From assembly GCA_946623825.1 (NCBI GenBank), contig CAMORN010000003.1:32776-96775 (forward strand): a stretch of DNA of 64,000 nt, given 5' to 3'. Source of the stretch: an uncultured Alphaproteobacteria bacterium (GTDB lineage: Bacteria; Pseudomonadota; Alphaproteobacteria; Rs-D84). The notes beneath the pieces were generated by a model. That model did not search any database. It worked only from the letters and a program-made list of their open reading frames with translations, and was not told the DNA's origin. Both the position numbers and the translations under genes were made by a program. Below are positions 59,364 to 64,000 of this stretch, in pieces. Positions within the stretch are counted from its first letter, which is position 1; every line of letters begins with the position of its first letter.

Positions 59364-62135
59364 ATGCTTACTTTAATTGACGGAAATTCTTTGGTATTTC
59401 GTGCATATTATGGGGTTCATGGAAACCTGACTCGTTCTGACGGGTTGCCTGTGGGGGCAATATACGGTTTCTTTAATATGGTATTACCCCTGCTGTCCGA
59501 AGCGAAAGAAAATGATTCTTTTGTATGTGTCTTTGATGCATCAAGAATCTCTTTCCGTCAAGACATATACCCTGAATACAAGGCTAACCGTACCGAACCA
59601 CCTGCTGATTTATTGGCACAAATAGAATTGATACGAATCGGCGCACACGCAATGGGTATGCCGGTGTTATGTATTCCTAGGGTTGAAGCTGATGATGTTA
59701 TCGCAACAATTGCTACGGCGAATTGTAATAATGACGGTGGCACACGAATAATTACTGGCGATAAAGATTTGATGCAATTGGTATCACATTGCACATTTTT
59801 ATATGACGGTATGAAACAAAAAGAAATTCGTGAAAAAGAAGTTCTTGAAAAATTTGGTGTTAAACCGAATCAGGTTATTGATGTTCAATCTCTGATGGGC
59901 GACAGTGTTGATAATGTTCCGGGTGTTCGTGGAATTGGACCAAAGAAAGCATCTGAATTAATTAATGAATTTGGTTCTCTTGATAATTTATATGCAAATA
60001 TTGACAATGTTAAAAACGACAGAACAAGAAATTTGCTGATTGAAAATCGCGAATTGGCATATATATCTAAGAAATTAGTGTCCTTGAAATGTGATGTTGA
60101 TTTAGACGGTTTGATTATACAACCATTTTGCTTTAATAAAGCCAGCGCACTTGATTTTGTAAAAAATAAAATTGAAAGCAAATCTTTAATTGCAAAAATT
60201 GAAAAATTATTCCCAAGCAACGAACAAATATGCACCCCCCACATAACAGAATATGAAAAATCTATCTGTCCAGTTGTTGAAATTCCAGAAATCGCACCGA
60301 AAACAGCCACTTTCGGTGAAATGGACATAAAAACAATTTCGACTCCGGAACAATTGGACGAATTTTTAAAAAATGTGCATGATGTTATCGCATTTGATAC
60401 TGAAACAACCGGATTAAATCAAATCAGTGATAAAATTGTTGGTATTTCATTGGCATATGACGAAACACATGGTGCATATATTCCAATTCGTCATATAACA
60501 AAATCTATGGATTTGTTTGGCTCTGATTCTTTGGCTGAAAACCAAATGAAAATGTCAGATGTTTATGAAAAATTATGGCCAATATTTATAAACCCAAACA
60601 TAGTTAAAATTGCACACAATCTGAAATACGATTTACATATTTTGCAAAACGAGGGTTGGGATATAACAAAAATTAAACCTTTTGACGATACAATGTTATT
60701 GTCATATGCGTTGTATGGTTCCACGCACGGACATGGGCTTGACGAATTGGCAATGCGATATTTGGGTCATAATAATATATCTTTCAATGAATTGTTTGAT
60801 GCAAAAACAAAAGATTCAGACAAACATTTTGAAACATTGTCCATTGAAACCGCCACAAAATATTCAGGCGAAGATTCCGTTGTCGCAATGGCGCTTTATA
60901 AATTATTCAGACCACAATTAAACGAAAATCACGATTTACGCGAATTATATGAAAGTTGCGATTTACCGTTGTGCCCTGTCCTGTGCATAATGGAACGAAA
61001 TGGAATTTACGCAGACCGTGAAAAATTAAACCAATTATCCAATGTTTTTCATAAACAATTGACCACGTTGGAATCTGAAATTTATGAATTGGTCGGACAC
61101 GAATTTAACATTGGCAGTCCGAAACAATTATCAACCGTTTTATTTGATGAATTGAATTTGCCGTCATCAAAAAAACGTTCAACCGATGCCGATACATTAA
61201 CCGAATTATTGGAAACACACCCTGTAATTGAAAAAATATTAAATTGGCGTTCTGTATCTAAATTGGCGACAACATATGCGGACGCCCTGCCTCACCAGAT
61301 TGCGGGGGACGGCCGTATTCATACAACATTTTTACAGACCAGCACCAACACCGGCAGATTATCAAGTCGCAATCCAAACCTGCAAAATATTCCGGTTAAA
61401 ACAGAATTGGGCGAAGAAATCAGAAAATGTTTCAGCGCACGCGACGGATATAATTTGATATCGGTTGATTATTCACAAATTCAATTAAGATTATTGGCAG
61501 ATGTTGCAAATGTTTCTATGTTCAAAGATACATTTAATCGTGGTCTGGACGTGCACGCACAAACCGCACGCAAGATATTTAATATTCCTGAAACCCAAGA
61601 AGTCCCAAAAGATTTAAGACGCGCGGCAAAAACTATAAACTTTTCTATCATATATGGAATATCTGCATTCGGTTTGGCAAACCAATTAAACATCACACGC
61701 GAAGAAGCGAAAAAGATTATAGATTCTTATATGGCGGGTTTGCCTGAAATTCGTGAATACATTGAATACATAACAAAATTTGTTTTTGATAATTATTGCG
61801 TATATACCCCATGGCACCGTCGCATAGAAATACCAGAGGCAAAAATCCCGCGTATGCGCGGATACGCAACCCGCGCCGCTATCAACGCCCCAATTCAGGG
61901 GTTTGAGGCCGACATTATGCGTCGCGTCATGGTAAAAATTTACAATGAAATCATTGTTCCAAATTCAGACAAAATCAAAATGGTATTACAGGTTCATGAT
62001 GAAATCGTATTTGAATGTATCGCAGATGAATCTGAACAATTCGCACAAAAAATTAAACAGGTTATGGAAAACATAACAACCCTGTCCGTTCCATTGGTTG
62101 CAGAGGCATCCATTTCACACATCTGGGAAAAATAA
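59364..62135 (+). CDS. polA: DNA polymerase I
   Basis: Pol I fills gaps in repair and removes RNA primers. The order of domains is normal: 5' nuclease (residues 1-260; TGDKDLMQLV, MGDSVDNVPGVRGIGPKKA), 3'-5' exonuclease with the intact motif FDTETTGL, and polymerase with motifs A (DYSQIQLRLL), B (RRAAKTINFSIIYG) and C (QVHDE). In motif A the usual Glu of DYSQIELR, the ribonucleotide steric gate (E. coli Glu710), is Gln707 (codon CAA at 61482-61484). Length (923 aa) is normal. A 2H phosphoesterase gene starts 1 nt after the stop. Confidence 0.97.
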   Translation: MLTLIDGNSLVFRAYYGVHGNLTRSDGLPVGAIYGFFNMVLPLLSEAKENDSFVCVFDASRISFRQDIYPEYKANRTEPPADLLAQIELIRIGAHAMGMPVLCIPRVEADDVIATIATANCNNDGGTRIITGDKDLMQLVSHCTFLYDGMKQKEIREKEVLEKFGVKPNQVIDVQSLMGDSVDNVPGVRGIGPKKASELINEFGSLDNLYANIDNVKNDRTRNLLIENRELAYISKKLVSLKCDVDLDGLIIQPFCFNKASALDFVKNKIESKSLIAKIEKLFPSNEQICTPHITEYEKSICPVVEIPEIAPKTATFGEMDIKTISTPEQLDEFLKNVHDVIAFDTETTGLNQISDKIVGISLAYDETHGAYIPIRHITKSMDLFGSDSLAENQMKMSDVYEKLWPIFINPNIVKIAHNLKYDLHILQNEGWDITKIKPFDDTMLLSYALYGSTHGHGLDELAMRYLGHNNISFNELFDAKTKDSDKHFETLSIETATKYSGEDSVVAMALYKLFRPQLNENHDLRELYESCDLPLCPVLCIMERNGIYADREKLNQLSNVFHKQLTTLESEIYELVGHEFNIGSPKQLSTVLFDELNLPSSKKRSTDADTLTELLETHPVIEKILNWRSVSKLATTYADALPHQIAGDGRIHTTFLQTSTNTGRLSSRNPNLQNIPVKTELGEEIRKCFSARDGYNLISVDYSQIQLRLLADVANVSMFKDTFNRGLDVHAQTARKIFNIPETQEVPKDLRRAAKTINFSIIYGISAFGLANQLNITREEAKKIIDSYMAGLPEIREYIEYITKFVFDNYCVYTPWHRRIEIPEAKIPRMRGYATRAAINAPIQGFEADIMRRVMVKIYNEIIVPNSDKIKMVLQVHDEIVFECIADESEQFAQKIKQVMENITTLSVPLVAEASISHIWEK

Positions 62136-62136
62136 T

Positions 62137-62574
62137 ATGTTTGACTCACGCACAAATATAAAATTATTACCAAACACAAAAACAATAGATAAAATCAGCA
62201 ACATATTGGGCGACATACCACATGATGATTTTTTATCAGATTCACATTGCACCATTATTTTCAGTCCAGATATCATTGAACCTAAAAACATAAAAACGCC
62301 AAATATAAAATTACCAATTATCGGAACAAATGCACACTTCACATTTTTTGACACGCGTGATGACGGAATTGTATTGGTAATAGAATTTGACAGTGCGAGT
62401 GCCAGTGAATTATTCAAATATCTTAAAAACACTTATAAATTCACAACCAAATATGACGAATACCGTCCGCATATAACAATTCAGAAAAACATTACAAACC
62501 ATAAAAATATAAAATTACCAGAAATAGATTTTGATTTGGAATTTGATAATTTAATAATTGAAATCACAAAATAA
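62137..62574 (+). CDS. 2H phosphoesterase-like protein, Acb1-like (145 aa)
   Basis: Two HxT motifs, HCTI (His37) and HITI (His112), are 75 residues apart, as in the 2H phosphoesterase superfamily that includes LigT and the phage anti-CBASS nuclease Acb1 (T4 gene 57B). The second motif sits in DEYRPHITI and is preceded by an FDTRDDG...VLVIEFDS strand pair, resembling Acb1 by memory. I chose ATG 62137, 1 nt after the polA stop; the ORF could be extended inside polA to 62098. Co-translation with polA suggests a role on RNA or cyclic nucleotides. A tRNA/RNA 2',3'-cyclic phosphodiesterase is the main alternative. Confidence 0.65.
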   Translation: MFDSRTNIKLLPNTKTIDKISNILGDIPHDDFLSDSHCTIIFSPDIIEPKNIKTPNIKLPIIGTNAHFTFFDTRDDGIVLVIEFDSASASELFKYLKNTYKFTTKYDEYRPHITIQKNITNHKNIKLPEIDFDLEFDNLIIEITK

Positions 62575-62598
62575 AAACGCCCATTTGGGCGTTTTTTG
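62571..62598. terminator. Bidirectional terminator
   Basis: ACGCCC-ATTT-GGGCGT (62577-62592) with A- and T-runs, between the 2H phosphoesterase gene and the convergent secreted-protein gene. Confidence 0.8.
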
Positions 62599-62612
62599 TA
62601 TTAATATCAATT

Positions 62613-64000
62613 TTAATTTCCACCAGTTGTGGTTTGTGTTGGTTTGCTGAAACGCCAACCCTTAAATGTTTTACCCTTGATAGTTTGGGCTTTAACAGGT
62701 GTTCTGATATCTTCATTATATGTTGCGGTTCCAGCGTTATTATCAGAAATATCTTTTGCATCTGCACCCGTCCAATTGATTTTGATTTTGTTTGCCTCGC
62801 ATACAGATAATGTTTCACCAAAACTGTCCATCAATACATCATAATATGTTGTAATACCATGTCCTGCCCCAAAATCAAACGCACAATCAACTGTACAATA
62901 ACTCATACAAGTTTCATATGTGGCATTAGAACCATATTCAGGAATCTCTACCCATTTAGAAGATACATTTTGTCGTATTCCACCATTTGGTGTATATCCA
63001 TTAAATTTACACCAACAATGCGAACCGTGTGAATTTGTATCAACATTGTTGCTGGTTACAATACCAAATTCTGCTAAAAAAGTCATTGATAATTCATTTT
63101 CTGTAATATTACCGTTTGAATAATCAGACACCAATTCCATTATTCTTTCGTCTTGTTCTGGTGTTCCAACCGCCAATAAACTTGCGACGAATTCTTCCTG
63201 ACTTATTTCACCATTTTGGAATTTTTCACCATTTGTCATAAATGCTATAAACAAATCACTTTCTGGTACCGTAGTAGTGGTGCAAGTGGCAACACCATAT
63301 ATACGACCATATGGATACACAGAAACAAATTCATTTACACCCAATTCTGCATATTCTGGCTTTGCACTGCAATCTTCATAGTTGTTTAAATTATCCGAAC
63401 ACGCACCGTCATCTCCCCTTGAATATCGAGGATCTTCCTTTGCATAACGTTTTGTATAACTAATCGTTTTATCTATATTTAATCCGGCAAAATCACCATT
63501 TGATAAATGCCAACCATTTACACAACCCGTTGGTTCACATGTATCAATGCCGTTGCCATAATAATCAAATCCGGTTACCCCCGTTGCGTGTGGCAATGTT
63601 ACATTACCATTACATTGACGGAAACATGAATCTGCACTGGTTCCGTTACCATCTGACGATGTATATGCACCGTTTGTTGCAGTGGAACATGATGTAAGAC
63701 CCTGATTATTATTTGCGTCATAATAAACACCATTTTGCACCCCAGCACAGAAATAACCAGATTGATTACAATCTATTGGTGATTCTGCACCCGCTGGTAA
63801 ATATTGTCCCGCACCAATTTGGTATAACACATCTTCGTATTCTGCGGTTGCGTTGACCGTTCCCGAATATACACCGTCCATGTTTGTTGATGTCGCCGCG
63901 TTCGTATATGTATAATCTTCCTGCATTAAACCGGTGGACGGAAAATCACCCGTATTACTTGGTTCCGCCATTGCCGGTGCAACCGACATTATCAACATAG
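62613..64000 (-). CDS. Secreted Cys-rich protein, paralogue of the 20.4-kb gene; 5' end beyond window
   Basis: The frame is open to the window edge. The ATG at 63998 lies inside the hydrophobic part of the signal peptide (followed by APAMAEPSNTG), so the true start is just outside. The mature part repeats the architecture of the protein at 20395-21597: TNAT-type N-terminus (QEDYTYTNAAT), Cys-rich units (CAGVQNGVYY, CFRQCNG), and the C-terminal module with TATYNEDIRTPVKAQTIKG and GWRFSKP. It has an extra insert (about residues 240-310) with EF-hand-like GEISQEEF and NITENELS segments. The function is unknown. Confidence 0.8.
   Translation of the reverse strand, partial: MLIMSVAPAMAEPSNTGDFPSTGLMQEDYTYTNAATSTNMDGVYSGTVNATAEYEDVLYQIGAGQYLPAGAESPIDCNQSGYFCAGVQNGVYYDANNNQGLTSCSTATNGAYTSSDGNGTSADSCFRQCNGNVTLPHATGVTGFDYYGNGIDTCEPTGCVNGWHLSNGDFAGLNIDKTISYTKRYAKEDPRYSRGDDGACSDNLNNYEDCSAKPEYAELGVNEFVSVYPYGRIYGVATCTTTTVPESDLFIAFMTNGEKFQNGEISQEEFVASLLAVGTPEQDERIMELVSDYSNGNITENELSMTFLAEFGIVTSNNVDTNSHGSHCWCKFNGYTPNGGIRQNVSSKWVEIPEYGSNATYETCMSYCTVDCAFDFGAGHGITTYYDVLMDSFGETLSVCEANKIKINWTGADAKDISDNNAGTATYNEDIRTPVKAQTIKGKTFKGWRFSKPTQTTTGGN

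Noticed and set aside
1..64000. CRISPR array, transposase or prophage
   Set aside because: No regularly spaced repeats, no transposase or integrase, and no phage structural genes were seen.

Overview
The window looks like a chromosomal segment of a small-genome, AT-rich, Gram-negative bacterium. Lipid A genes (lpxA, lpxB), TspO, a bactofilin and many beta-barrel or Cys-rich secreted proteins of unknown family fit a host-associated alphaproteobacterium, perhaps one of the uncultured gut lineages (RF32/Rs-D84-like). That placement is inference from gene style; no rRNA is present. The standard bacterial code fits: TAA, TAG and TGA all act as stops. No transposase, integrase, phage gene cluster or CRISPR array was seen.

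Layout. 1-5.2 kb: three secreted or membrane-associated proteins of unknown family and a Lys/Pro-rich cytoplasmic protein. 5.2-5.9 kb: four tRNA genes on the minus strand, one followed by a 60-bp repeat carrying the tRNA 3' end. 6.0-8.7 kb: a large Cys-rich secreted protein with a paralogue at 55.3 kb. 8.7-11.7 kb: lpxB, lpxA and a polytopic membrane protein, divergent from trmN6 - M23 peptidase - bactofilin - rpiB (11.7-14.5 kb). 14.5-20 kb: YcgN-like protein, leuS, a 1.35-kb gene-free AT-rich stretch, mscL, aroK. 20-26 kb: a MITE-like palindrome, a secreted protein preceded by a structured RNA with its own promoter and terminator, prfA, hisS (with a His-containing leader ORF) and another secreted Cys-rich protein. 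26-36 kb: YgjP-like protease, tkt, rnhA, a DUF805 protein, rlmE, a stand-alone SRP M-domain protein, uvrA, rodZ, dus. 36-40.9 kb: ftsB, tspO, comM, lepB, rnc, secG and two candidate small RNAs. 41-48.7 kb: three membrane proteins of unknown function, tRNA-Arg with a second 3'-end repeat, tyrS, tsf, rpsB, a DUF3419-like protein. 48.8-64 kb: an MFS transporter, a subtilase, an envelope-protein operon, tRNA-Leu(AAG), the second large Cys-rich protein, pth, a small beta-barrel, polA with a 2H phosphoesterase, and a truncated paralogue of the 21-kb secreted protein.

Themes. Housekeeping genes are scattered in small operons. Between them lie envelope genes of unknown family, several as paralogous pairs. 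Two transcription patterns recur. (1) About ten genes have a good -10 box 6-9 nt before the start codon, so their mRNAs should be leaderless, and divergent pairs share symmetrical -10 boxes. (2) Seven promoters carry an ACAAA...TTTGT palindrome in the -35/-10 spacer, suggesting one regulator for mostly uncharacterised genes. The best candidates for something undescribed are the structured RNA at 21.63-21.83 kb, this palindrome regulon, the tRNA-3'-end repeats, the stand-alone SRP M domain, the leader ORF of hisS and the Acb1-like 2H phosphoesterase after polA.
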